Shown here piece after piece: positions 37,721-48,947 of a stretch of 64,000 bases of DNA (positions are counted from its first letter, which is position 1; each line of letters starts with the position of its first letter). The notes under the pieces were generated by a model, which saw only the letters and a program-made list of their open reading frames with translations, was not told the DNA's origin and ran no database searches. Both the position numbers and the translations under genes were made by a program. Source of the stretch: Prinia subflava (lineage: Eukaryota > Chordata > Aves > Passeriformes > Cisticolidae); NCBI RefSeq assembly GCF_021018805.1, contig NW_026960608.1, positions 2,418,001 to 2,482,000 of the forward strand. Reading direction: 5' to 3'.

Positions 37721-39243
37721 GTAACTCTTCTTTGATGTCCTGAGATGTCATGAGCCCAATGAGCTAGAAGAAATTCACCTTTGTGTTGCCAATCCAGATC
37801 CACCTGAGCCCCTCCAATCTTAGCAGCTTGATCCACCTGCTAGTTGTTGTGGTGTCCTTCAGTGGCCCAGCTCTTGGGTGCATGAGCATCTATGTGATGT
37901 GCCTTTACAACCAGGTTTTTCACCTGGGCAGAAATATATTGCTACAATCCAGCAGCCCAGATGGATTTACCCCTATGCTGCCAGTTATTCTGCTTACATT
38001 GCTGTAACCACCCCCACAGGGCATTTGCCACCATCCACAAATCAGTATAAAGTATTGGCCATCTTAGCCATTTTTCTTGTTCAGAAATGTCTAAGGCTAA
38101 CTGGATGTCTCACCCCTGCAAACTGACTCGATTCATCTTCTTCAGCAGTTTCTGTGACTTGTCATAGGGGACTGAACAGCTGCTTTTTATCTCCTATGCT
38201 TTCCCTCACAACTGCAGGTTCCATTGGTAAACAAGGCATATTGCTTCTCACTTTCTGGTAATTTATCATTTAGTGGGGCCTCTTCAGCCTGTCACCTCCT
38301 CTGGTGACATTCCAAAATCTTTGCCTTCTGGCCAGTCCATGATCACTTCAAAGATTCCTGGACACCTGGGATTTCTTATTTGAGCTCATTGTGTGATCAG
38401 TGTGACTCATTTACTCCACGTAGCATCTGTTGCATGATGTGCAGAGGAGAACCCTTCCTTTGAATATTCAACCCAACATGGGTAACTGGGGTGCCAGGAC
38501 GAGCTGTGCTTTGGTACCAATCCCTTCTGAAGTAGCTCAAACCCCTTTGTAAGCTGCCAGTATCTCTTTTTCCAGTTGGGGTGTAGCAGGCTTCAGATCC
38601 TCTGTATTTCCAACTCAAAAAACCTAGAGGTCGACCTCAAGTCTTCCCTGGTGCTTTTTGCCAGAGGCTCCAGGTAAGGCCATTTTCCGGGGTTGTATTG
38701 TAGAATACTTTTACATCTTGCCCTGTTTAGATACTGCATGAACTATCTCCTGCTTGATTTGTTTGAAGGGTTGTTGTTGCTCAGGGCCCCATTTGAAATT
38801 CTTCTTCTTCTAGGTCACTGGACAGAGAGGGCTGACAATCAGATTGTAATTTGGAATGTGCATTCTCCAAAATCCCACAACACCTGAAAAAGCTTTTGTT
38901 TGTTTTTTGTTAGTTGGTAGAGACATCCCTATTACCTCATTAATAACATCCATTGGGATATTATGACATCCATCTTGCCATTTTATTCCTAAAAACTGGA
39001 TGTCCTGTGCAGGTCTCTTTACCTTACTTTGTTTTATGGCAAGGCCAGGTTTTAGAAAGATTTGGACTATTTTCTTCCCTTTCTCAGAAGCTCCTTCTGC
39101 TGTGTTCCCCCATACAATGGTATCATCAATATATTGCAGATATTCTCGAGCTCCACCCTGTTCCAGTGCAGTCTGGATCAGTCCATGGCAGATGGTAGGG
39201 CTGTGTTTCCACCCTTGGGGCAGTCAATTCAAAGTTCTAAAAC

Positions 39244-39838
39244 CCTGCTTTCACTCGACGAGTTTCTTAAAGGAGCTGAGGGGTTTTTTTATACCCTGAG
39301 GTAGGCGCATGGGAGAAATGCAACAATATTCTCAGGAGGTTAAACAACAAACTTTTACTGGCAAACTTTAGAAAATAAGGGTACTTGGCAAATTTTAAAG
39401 CAACATTAAATTGAAATAAAGTATTTTACAAAGCATTGACTTGGAAACTCTAACCCATCCAACTTTAAATTACCCAGATTTTGAGAAGAGGAAATTAAGA
39501 GAAGAGAGAGAGATTAATATTCACCGCTTGAATTCCAACACAGTCTCAGCAGCTATAAAATCCAAAATGGTGGGCCATGACCTTGTATCTGTGCAATGGC
39601 TTTTATCTGCTTTGGTCTCCTGGGGCCCTTTCCTCCACGTAGGGCTTCTGGTGTGCCAATGGCTGATAGCCATTCTGGGGCTGGACTAGAGGCTCTAGGA
39701 GGGAGGGGGGTGGAACAGTGCACTGTTTCACTTTTCACAGAAATTGCCCTGCCCACACACATGCACACACATATACCCTTCAATTGTTTTGAGCCAGTAA
39801 TCATTTTCTCCAGTCTCTCACACAAGTGTATTGGACAG
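39244..39838 (-). mobile_element. Solo LTR, family alpha, inserted in ERV-B RT
   Basis: ERV-B RT sequence stops at about 39240 and resumes at about 39840, with the LTR between, matching 10155-10870. ERV-A is continuous over the same point (near 23835). AAGT lies at both edges, so a 4-bp duplication is likely, though terminal bases are ambiguous. Confidence 0.82.
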
Positions 39839-40149
39839 CCCTTCACGTGAAAGCAAACTATGGCCTGCACTCTGCATTGGCATTAGTAATCTCAATTGTG
39901 GCACCACTTGGCTGCCTTTGACTCCAGTTCATATTGAAGTTTCAGCATGTTTGGTATGGCAGTACTCGGCAGCAGTGTGACTTTATTCAGACCACAATAA
40001 TATACTGTTAGTCTCCATTCTTCATTAGACTTTCATGCTGTCCATATGGGGCTGTTAAAGTGTGAATGGGTCCTGCTGATCACTCCTTGGCTCGCCAGTT
40101 GACAAATCAACTTATGGATGGGAATCAGGGAGTTGTGGTTGGTGTGATA

Positions 40150-40640
40150 TTGTTTCCAGTACACTGCTGTGGTAGCAATCAGTACCTGCTGTTCTTCAAC
40201 CTTCAGCAACTCCACAATGCCAGGGTCCTCTGAGAGACTAGGAAGGGTTAACATCTGCATAATTTCCTCCATCTCCATGACAGCTATACTGAAAGCCCAC
40301 TGATACCCTTTTGGATGCTTGAAATATCCTCTCCTGAGATAGTTTATGCCAAGGATAGATGGAGCCTCTGGTGCAATCACAATGGGGTGCTTTTGCTACT
40401 CATTCCCACTCAGGCTGATTTCAGCCTTCAATAGTCAGCTGTTGGGCTCCCCCTGTAAATTTCCCCCAGAAATACAAATGGATTCTGTCCCTACATAGCT
40501 TGATGGCATTAAGGTACACTGTGCACCAGTGTCTACTAAAGCCTTGTATTCCTATGGGGCTGCTGTGCCAGGCCATTGAATCCACACAGTTCAGTAAACC
40601 CAGTTATCCCTCTCCTCCACCTGGCTGGAGGCAAGGCCCC
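40150..40640 (-). pseudogene. ERV-B protease remnant
   Basis: Homologous to the ERV-A protease region. A VDTG-like site is read near 40525-40535 (from the + strand GTGTCTACTAAAGCC), and downstream sequence matches the ERV-A frame GINYLRRGYFKHPKGYQWAF in type. It is decayed by stops. Confidence 0.65.
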
Positions 40641-40885
40641 TCTAATACTGATCACAAGGTTCCTTGCTAACATCTTGTAAAAATGGACTAAAACTTCTCT
40701 TCATAGAGTCAGTAGTATGATCAGACCTTCCATTCTGCTTGGAAAACTTTCTGCTGGAGACTGGAGCAGCAAATTTTTTGGATGAACCCCCATTAGTGAT
40801 TTTTTTCCCTGCAATTCCTGCACCCGTACCTCTAAGATCAAGGTAAGCTTTCCGTCTCACTTCATCATGTCCTTTCCATGGTCCC

Positions 40886-41466
40886 TGTGGTGGGTTGACC
40901 TTGGCTGGATGCCAGGTGCCCACTAAGCCATTCTATCGCTCCCCAGCTGGACAGAGGAGAGAAAAAAAGATGGAAAACAACTAGTAGGTTGAGATAAGGC
41001 AGTTTAATAAAGCAAGAGTAAAAGCTTGCATGTGCATAAGCAGAGAAAAAAAAAGTTTATTCTCTACTTTCCATCAGCAAGTGATGTTCAGCTATTTGTT
41101 GGGAAGCAGGGTTTCAGCACATGTAGCAGTTGCTCTGGAAGACAAACATTGTAAATTACAAATGCCCTCCATTCCTCTTCCTTCCCTTAGCTTTTATATC
41201 TGAGCTGACATCACATGGTATGGAATATCCCTTTGGTTAATTTGGGTCAGATGGCCTGGTTGTGTCCCCTCCCAGGATCTTGCTCACTCCCAGCCCCTTG
41301 ATGAGAGGGGAAATGTTGAGAGACAGTGCTGATGCTGTGCCAGTGCTGCTCAGCAATAGCCAAAACACCGGTGTGTTATCAGCACCTTTCTAGCAACCAA
41401 TGCAAAGCACAGCACTATGAGGGCTGCTATGGGGAAATGAACTTCACCTCAGCTATACCAAATGCA
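40886..41466 (+). mobile_element. Solo LTR (581 bp) inside ERV-B gag
   Basis: TGTGGTGGGTTGACCTTGGC to ACCAAATGCA, with flanks GTCCC and ATCCC (four of five bases equal). TTTAATAAAGC near 41000 indicates sense orientation. The 5' motif is typical of a common bird ERVL-type LTR. ERV-B gag resumes at 41472, matching ERV-A near 24910. Confidence 0.85.
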
Positions 41467-41471
41467 ATCCC

Positions 41472-43385
41472 TCAGGTAAAACCACAGAGTATCCCATGGT
41501 GTGTACCTTCTATATCCTCTCTCTTGAGCAGAAGGACACCTGCTATTAACTACTGAGTTACAGGCCTGTACAGATGCGGAGTAGGACATAGTTTCTCTGA
41601 ATTGCTGGAACTCCTGGGATGGTTTCTCCACAGCAGAGACAAGGGAGAAAGAAATACTATCTTCATATTCATGGAGTTGACAAACTGCTTCATCCACTGT
41701 TGGTAGCTCATCATCTTTCCAAATTAATTTTGCCAGTGGATTGATATGTGATGTTGGTGTGGTCTGTACAAATTTTGGCTACATGGGTCATAGACATAGG
41801 GCTTCATCTGTGTCTGTGTATAATTCAGCTCATAATAAATCATCTCTTGCACAGCCAACTCCCTCAGGTATTGGTTATCTTTCTCTATTGCAGTTCATTT
41901 GCCTGGGTGACATCGAATATTTTCCTTGTAGGGATACCTTTCCCTCACACTTGATACCAGTCACCTCTAGAGGCTTGTGTCTTTTTTTCCCCACTGCTTT
42001 GTCAGTTCCTGGTTCCTTAGCAAGTGATCCCAGCTGCCTGACTTCCTTATCCTCCAATTCCAAACTGCTAGCCCAGCATTGGAACAGCCAGATGGCAATA
42101 TGCTCACCTGGATGATGGCTAAAATCTTTTTCTATCTCCCACAGCTCACCTGAGGATAGGGATCAAGTATGGGTTACCTCTTCTGTGTTTTCTTCCTGTT
42201 TTTGTGATGGCCTTGGTAATGGCATTAAAAATGGCCCTTAGGATGGCCCTGCTGCTTCGCCCTCTTTGCCCTTGGCTCTCTTCACCCTCCTCTTCCTGAC
42301 CTTCTTGTTCTACTTCACTAAAGCTCTTTTACCATGTGACTCTCATCTGCATTTCTTCTGTTTCTGTGCAGGGACAACTGACACCAGCCCATGTTGGTTC
42401 TCTGGTTCAGTGGCAGTGTCTGTTGCCAGAGCTGGAGTAACTGCAGGGCCTGTGATGGAGGCTGGAGTACCTGCAGTGTCTATCATGGTTGCTGAAGCAG
42501 CTGCAAGGCGTCATGTTATTTTTAGATCCAAAGACCTTCTTTTCCCCTTGAGGGCACTGAGCAGTGTTGAACATGGCTCTCTGGATAGGCTTGGGTCAGG
42601 CCCCAGCACTTTGCAGTGTTTTATGTCTCTCTGGAATTGCTAGGGTAATGGTACACCTTTTCCAAATATTTTACTAGTTTTTCTGGGTTCTGCGCTTGTT
42701 CAGTGGTAAGGTTCAAACACACTGGAGGTGCCTACTGCCCTAGGTACTTGCCCATACAATCCCACATACCCCACCACTCTGAACTATCCAGCCTTGGGGC
42801 AGATCTCTGGGTGATGTTCTTAATTATTTTTCTGACCCTAAAGAAGACATGAACCATATTCAGCAACAAAAAAGACCAGCTTGGTTTCAAGGGTATTCAA
42901 AGGATATTCAAAATCTTTAAAATTCTCAAATGCTACTGTAATTGTCCTGGAGGAGAAGGAAGGAAAGAAGGAAGATGTAGGAAGGTATCCCCCCCGTAGG
43001 TTGGCTCTCCAAGGAGAAAAGGCCAAAGGTGTGATTATTAATTGTTCCCAGTAGATGACTCCCAAAGTCCAGAGGTGCCTGCAATACTGAATACATATAC
43101 CAGATTGATGTCTTGACCAGCAACACTATCATATCAATACAAGTTACCCCACAATGATAGTCTTAGCCCAGGCCCCCAGGACAATAAACATCACCACAAA
43201 GAACACATACTGCAAGTAGTGTATTACCAGTATTATAGAACACCACCCTGAGAATAAACATAACAACTGTGGGAGTAAATAAATCAACATTGTAAGCAGT
43301 GACTATTAAGCCAATACAATGAATGCTTATGACAAGTTTATCTGAACACACTCTGGTCATATCTGTTGTTATCTCAACCCTTTGT
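41472..43385 (-). pseudogene. ERV-B gag and leader
   Basis: Matches the ERV-A gag region in order: a capsid-like part near 41480-42060, an acidic/proline linker near 42180-42500 and a hydrophobic N-terminal part (43360-43163) comparable to that of ERV-A. All frames are broken. The segment 40642-40885 on the other side of the inserted LTR is the C-terminal gag end. Confidence 0.75.
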
Positions 43386-43403
43386 GCCTCATGTTGGGCA
43401 CCA
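43386..43403 (-). other. ERV-B primer binding site (tRNA-Lys1,2-like)
   Basis: The minus strand reads TGGTGCCCAACATGAGGC, about three differences from the Lys1,2 site, eight bases from the LTR start at 43412. Confidence 0.75.
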
Positions 43404-43426
43404 AAAAGGATTGTTGTGATTTAGGC

Positions 43427-45004
43427 TGTAGTGGTTTCATGTTCGCCGAATTCCGTTTACCAAATTTAATGCAGTGGTTTAAGTGTTTCCTCTCTTTTTC
43501 CCTCTGTGAGATAGGATCAGGAGAAGCAAAGCAGGCCCAAACTTAGAGATAAAGATAAATTTATTAACACACACTAAAAAAGGAAAAATGAAAATCAAAA
43601 TTAAACTTTCAAAACACTCTTCCTCCCTCCACTAAGTGTTCACTTTCCCACAAACAATATAAACAGACAAAACCTGTAATTTTCAGTCAGTTCCACCATT
43701 TAAAAATAATCTTTCATCAGTTCTTTAGGGAGAGGAGTCTCTCTTAGTTTACCATGGAATTTCTCCCCACTGAGAACACAGAACAGTTCTCTTGTGGGTC
43801 TCAACTGTCACAAAAATAGCCACCCAGGAAAAAACCCTGCTTCTGTGAACTCCCCTCCCATTAGCATTTTCCCAAGCTGCTTATGGGTCATGGGAACTCA
43901 GGCATACTGGGGTGTCACCTTTTAAAAATTCACAACTCCAGAGGCAAAGGATTCTTCATCTCAGGGAACAGAGATGTCTTCTCACTTCTTCACTGGCGCA
44001 GAGGGCTTCTCATCTCTCTCTGTTCAAGCATCTCATGGGATCACAAGAATAGATTCTAATTCAATATTACTCAGTCCATCACAGACACCTTTGCTAAAAT
44101 CCACAAATCTAAACAATCATCTCCCCAAATGCATATTTCCCCCATGATTTAAAGGGATAATCTACATATAGAGTTCATTACCATGGCTCGATAAGAGAAA
44201 TTCAGCTTAAAATAGAAAATTCCTCAATCCCTCCTCCCAAAAAGTCTTTTCACTCTCTTTGATGACTTCATGCTGTATCTTCTCTACGTTCACTCTGTCC
44301 CTTTTCTTCTTACTCAAAAAGAGGATTAGAGTTTTAAAAGGTCTCATCTGTGTCAGGAAGGAGTTAAATCATGCCCAGAGTCTCTCTCTCTTGAGCTGTG
44401 ACTCATGGTGTTAGATTTCAAGGCCACGCTGGGGGGGAAGAGCTGAAAGGTCGGAACTCGGAGTGACTGGGCTGTCAGGAATCATAAATGCTATAAAATG
44501 CCTCCTGCTCACCCTCTCGGGGACAATCGGGGTGGGCCCGGCCCAACCAGGTCCATAGCTGTTATCAGGGGGCCCGGCAGACATCTCTTCCGGCTTGGCC
44601 GGCTCAAGGGCAGGCTTTAAAATTAGCTGATGTTTAGCTGCAGCCTCCCCCTCCCCCGCCAGGAGCCGATGGGGCCCGGAGCACGGCCAGGCCCTGAGCC
44701 AACTCCTCCCCAGGAGAAGGGAGTGGCAGGGGCCTAGCTGGCCTGAGTCGCTCCTCGGAGTGGCTGCTGGGGCCGGTTGTTACCTGCTCCTCTGGCCGGA
44801 AGGAAAAGGGCCAGCTCAGACACAGTCTCAGCTTTATATGGGTATTCCCAAAAGGCGCATTCAGCTTCCTCAGTGGTCAAACCATATGTCAGTAGGTAAG
44901 AATTGGCTTCTCATAGGTCCCTGTCTTTTCCAAAACAATTCCAAGGTCCTTACAAGGAACTGTTTCCACTTTAACTAAAAACCAAACTGTGTTAACCCAT
45001 GACA
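43427..45004 (-). mobile_element. Long solo LTR, family gamma (1578 bp), TSD TAGGC
   Basis: TGTAGTGGTTTCATG to ACCCATGACA with a perfect 5-bp repeat TAGGC (43422-43426 and 45005-45009). It sits inside the ERV-B 5' LTR, whose halves are 43412-43426 and 45010-45294. A TTTATTAACACACAC block near 43560 is the antisense polyadenylation region. The GC-rich block at 44510-44720 is shared with the other gamma copies. Confidence 0.92.
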
Positions 45005-45009
45005 TAGGC

Positions 45010-45294
45010 CCAGCTGGCAATCAAGCAATGTTCAGCTGCTTGCTCACTCCCCTCACCCTGGTGGAATGGGGAGGAAAATTCAAAGTAAAACTTGTAGGTT
45101 GAGATAAGAATAATTTAATATTTGAAAGAAACTAAAATATAATAATAACAATAATAGTAAATGAAAAAGGGAGAAAACCCAGGAAAAAGAAGTGATGCAC
45201 AATATAGTTGCTCACCACCCACTGACTGATGCCAAACTAAACACCATTCCCAAACTGTGATTGCCTCTTGATCTCTCCTATTCCAGATAACTCC
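45010..45294 (-). repeat. ERV-B 5' LTR, second part
   Basis: Continues the LTR begun at 43412-43426 (CAGCTGGCAATCAAGC... and a GTAGGTTGAGATAAGAATAATTTAAT block), of the bird ERVL LTR type. It is cut at 45295 by the next LTR. Confidence 0.7.
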
Positions 45295-47203
45295 TGTTGT
45301 AGTAAGCTAGTCAAGACTCCATTTTCTCATGTGGGAAAAGCCCATTTTTTATTCCCATAACTAATTTTATACAGTTTTGACACATCTCATGTGCAACACC
45401 CATTGCTTGGTAGTTTTCTTACTACATTTATTGGTCAGAAGGTGATTTGTGTGTACATGCTAAGGTTCCTTTTTCCTTTGTGGGTTCTCATGGAACAGAT
45501 CTAATGTTTATACAGATGCAATTATTTTTCAATCCAAGAATAGGTTGTTATGTTAACGAAACTTTCATACTGTAGTGGTTTCACGTTCGCCAATTTCTGT
45601 TTCCCAAAATTAGTGTGGTGGTTTAAGTGCCTACTAGAATCATTTACTCTTTTTCTGCTGAGAGATAGGATTAGGAGAAAAGCAAAGCAGGCTCAAACTT
45701 AAAAGGTGTAAAGACAGGTTTATTAATAAAACTATAAGAGAATAAATAGATAACAATCAGAATAAAACTTTCAAAACACTTTTCTCCTCCCCCAACAGCT
45801 TCTTTTCTTTCTCACAGACAACGTATAAAGACAAAGATCAGAACTCTAGGTCAGTATCACTTATAAAAGTCTTTCATCAGTTCTTTTAGAGAGAGAAGTC
45901 TCTTTTAGTCTGTTATGGTAACTTTCCATGAGAAAGAACAGTCCGCTTGTGGCTTTTAACTCTCACAAAAAGAGCCGCCCAGGGAAATTTGCAGTTGTGA
46001 AAATCCCTCCCAAATCATACAGCCTTTCCCGTGGCTGCATATGGGCTGTGAAGTTCATTTTAAAGATGAATGGTTCCAAATGAAAGGTTTTTCTTCATCT
46101 GTGTCTAAAATCATCTCCATCTCAAGAAATAGAGGTCTTCTTTTTCCCTGGGAGCAGAGGGCTTCATATCACTTTATCATACTCTGTTCAAGCTTCTCAT
46201 AAGATCACAGCTACTTCAGTATTTACTTAGTCCATCACAAATACTTTTGCTCAAATCTACAATCTGAATACTCTCATCATCTCCCCAATGCATATTTTTC
46301 CACAGTTTAAAGGGATATTCTAGCATATTACAGTTTGTTACCATGGCTCACAAAAGACTTTCAGCCTAAAAACCAAGGCATCTTCTCCATCTCCTCATCT
46401 AAGATGCCACTCTTCCTTAACTGACCCTGATATCTTAATATTGTCTCTTTACATGTTTCCCACTCTGGCTGTTCTCTCACTAAGAGAAAGGTTAGTGCTT
46501 TGCAAGTTTCATCTGTGCGAGGAAAGAGTTAACAGTCTCCCAGTTCTGCAGAGGTCATGCTGGTTCTTCCCTGGAAAATGGCCAAAGGTAGTAAATTCAG
46601 GCCATGCCAGGGCTAGAGCCATGATCTCTTGTGCAGTTGGGCTTTCCCTCTCCCCCTTCCTCTGTCTGGCAGCCGCTGGAGGAAGGGGGGGGAGGGGCTC
46701 AGCCCAAGCCGTGATGGAAGTGCAGCATAGTGGCAGATGTTAGCAGCCGATTGGGCCCAGTCTCAGCTGAGACAGGGCATACTCTCCTCCCCTCCCTCTT
46801 CCAGGGAGTCATTGGGCCCAATCCGGCCAAGACAGCTGCAGCGGCAGGGCCTGGCCGGTCTGCCAGGCCGGGGGGCCACACGGCGGAGTGGGGCTGGCCC
46901 TGTTACCTGTCCTGAGGCCCGGAGGAAAAGGAGTTTTCCCAGAATTGCTCTGATTTTTAACCTGTGTAGCCCAGAGGTGTATCTGATATTTAATTGGTCA
47001 ATCAAGCTGTCAACATTTTGCTATAACTTCCTTGGAAAAAATCACTTCTGTGCTATACCAGCACACATACCAAGATTGTTTTCGCATGGGAACTTGCAAA
47101 TTACTTAGCTGCACTTAGAAGAAATGACAGGCTAGCTATTAATTTAACAGAGCAGGCCTGATTTTGAGGCCTTTGTTTTGTAATTCTTCTACCTGTCACT
47201 ACA
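45295..47203 (-). mobile_element. ERV-H 3' LTR (about 409 bp) split by long LTR
   Basis: TGTTGTAGTAAGC to GTCACTACA, directly followed by TCTTCCCCTTTTC, a polypurine tract on the minus strand. So this is a class II-type 3' LTR whose internal region lies to the right. The long LTR at 45571-47065 splits it into 276 and about 133 bp. Confidence 0.75.
45571..47065 (-). mobile_element. Long solo LTR, family gamma (1495 bp), TSD CATAC
   Basis: TGTAGTGGTTTCACG to ACCAGCACA, flanked by a perfect CATAC repeat (45566-45570 and 47066-47070). The GC-rich block at 46660-46930 is the counterpart of that at 17930-18290 in the inverted copy. Confidence 0.93.
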
Positions 47204-47940
47204 TCTTCCCCTTTTCATTAATTTAAAAAAGCTCATATGTTCTGATGTTAAAACAGCTCACGTTTGTGAGAGTATTATCTCATTAAGGTTATTACTGGTT
47301 TTCTATTAGATGTGGGATAAAACACATAAAAAACAGATTACAATCAACAAAAAGTACCAAATTCCGTCATGTCATTGATACAGGGTTTCACAGCATGAGA
47401 AAATAAAAATAATGTCCAATGTCTCTAGGGGAAATAGAGATAAATGACCATTCTTTTAAAGTCCAAATAGTTGAGACTCAGGAGAAAGTCTGTTAGCTGG
47501 AAATGTTGATCTTTGACATCAGTGAATGTCCTTTTGGATTCTGGAACAGGGAATAATTGAAGAAGGTTAGTAGGTACACTATACCATGGTGATGACATAG
47601 GGCTTTTGTTGGCAGCTTGCCTCTCTAAGTCTCCAGACACAGTCATGCTCTGGCAGTCCTACTTTTGCTCCTGTTCTGGTTACGAAAGCTGGGTGGTGGT
47701 TAGGTCATTTCTCACTGGACCTCATTTTCTCAGAGGCAATTGATGTCTGATCAAATGAATAGATGACTACTTTGAACCTGTTGATGATAAAACACAGGCA
47801 TACCTTCTCTTTAAGTTAAGGAATCAATTAGGCTTTGCTGTTGTACACTCAATTGGGATTTAGATTTGACGATCTTTTTTCCACTTTTTTAATGTAAATA
47901 TTGTATTATTCAAAATGATTTGTTGTCCAAACTTGTAATG
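47204..47940 (-). pseudogene. ERV-H internal remnant, no gene recognised
   Basis: AT-rich sequence after the polypurine tract. It should be the 3' internal part of a class II element, but no domain was recognised. It ends where LTR-F starts (47941), so ERV-F may have inserted into ERV-H. Confidence 0.45.
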
Positions 47941-48157
47941 TGTGACAGTTCTGGTTTCTTTTTTCTTCTGCCAAGGTCAGGATGAATAACACAGGAAATG
48001 TAGATTTCGAGTTCAGTCTTGGTTGTTTATTTTGTCTTATTTACAGTATTTACAGACTCACTAGCCATGAGTTCCAACTAGCAAGTTAGAGAAACAAGGT
48101 AAAATGGTGTGCTTCTAACTCTTTCCAAGGTTATTTAAGCGATAAGTACCCAATACC

Positions 48158-48502
48158 TGTTGCCTTTCGATGAAAAGGCAGGCGACCTGGTTTCAGAAAG
48201 CCAGCACGGCAGCTCGACCTTCTCCCGAGCCACTCGGGCCACAGACACGCTGACACCAATGTGGTGGACGGCGAATGACGATTTATTGGGTTCTTACATG
48301 GGGTTATATAGTCTAGGGGGTCTTCACTAGTCAGGGGGGAGGGAAGGTTAAAGGTTAGTGGAAAACTACTGGGTTTGGAGGGGCTACATTGTTCTCAGAG
48401 TTAGTTACACATCTCAGAGGGTGAGGGGAGAGGTCCCTGTCTTTCCGTTACAATCCCGAGATCTTCCGCGGCGCCAGGCCTTATCTTATCTGCTCACACA
48501 CA
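48158..48502 (-). repeat. ERV-E 3' LTR (345 bp)
   Basis: TGTTGCCTTTCGATG to CTCACACACA. On the minus strand a TATATAA box (48304-48310) lies shortly before AATAAA (48282-48287), implying a very short R region, as in alpharetroviruses. Confidence 0.95.
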
Positions 48503-48520
48503 TCTCCCCCCCTCCTCTCA
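48503..48520 (-). other. ERV-E polypurine tract
   Basis: The minus strand reads GAGAGGAGGGGGGGAGA immediately before the 3' LTR: the plus-strand DNA primer of reverse transcription. Confidence 0.9.
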
Positions 48521-48575
48521 CAAATAAATGAGGTAGTTAAAATATAGGCATTAAAATGAGGTACAATGTAGTAAC

Positions 48576-48947
48576 TTAATAAAAGAAAAAGGGGTTTGAA
48601 AAACTTGAATAAATATTTGCGAGGTAGATCAGACAAATCTCGCGACTGGCAATGTTCACAGTTTCATTCACAGCAATAGTTGCTGTTCTACGAATAGAAT
48701 GTTGGCCCATTCTAGGCGTGTTTGGTGGTTCGTCACTTCCCTCTGGAACAGGGGTGTACGCGTTACGGGGGCGTCCCACGAGCATGTTATGCAAATAGAA
48801 ACTCACAGTTTTCATTAGTTTCATTCTGAAGATCAGGCTTGATTGACTTAAGTGGACACCACTTGATTCTGCCCTCTCTTTTGACAGCTGCGTACCCTCT
48901 TCCCGTGAGTACCAACCTCCAGCCCTGCTCCCATTCACCCAGCTCAT
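48576..48947 (-). CDS. Short ORF overlapping integrase end (env-leader-like)
   Basis: A 123-codon frame overlaps the last part of integrase, as env starts do in alpharetroviruses, and stops about 70 bp before the 3' LTR. No surface or transmembrane subunit follows, so env was deleted or replaced. There is no similarity I can name. It may be only a by-product of the overlap. Confidence 0.35.
   Translation of the reverse strand: MSWVNGSRAGGWYSREEGTQLSKERAESSGVHLSQSSLIFRMKLMKTVSFYLHNMLVGRPRNAYTPVPEGSDEPPNTPRMGQHSIRRTATIAVNETVNIASREICLIYLANIYSSFSNPFFFY

Larger units (their letters stand above)
37661..40130 (-). pseudogene. ERV-B pol (integrase N-term, RNase H, RT)
   Basis: Sequence homologous to ERV-A pol throughout: the integrase zinc-finger side near 37830-37660, RNase H (38618-38397 best piece), thumb and YIDD catalytic loop at 39122-39133, then RT fingers near 39870-40110 after the LTR alpha insertion. 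Stops and frameshifts are dense. A TA dinucleotide run (37698-37720) expands one position. The integrase part left of the CR1 lies at 36700-36860. Confidence 0.85.
36700..45294 (-). mobile_element. ERV-B: older class III provirus, truncated and interrupted
   Basis: Collinear with ERV-A from integrase to the PBS but far more decayed and with different LTRs. The 3' LTR and integrase C-terminus are missing: it begins at about 36700 inside integrase. Later insertions include a CR1 (36862-37657), LTR alpha (39244-39838), a sense LTR (40886-41466) and, in its 5' LTR, long LTR gamma (43427-45004). Direct comparison with ERV-A defines each insertion point. The 5' LTR (43412 on) is cut off by LTR-H at 45295. 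Confidence 0.87.
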
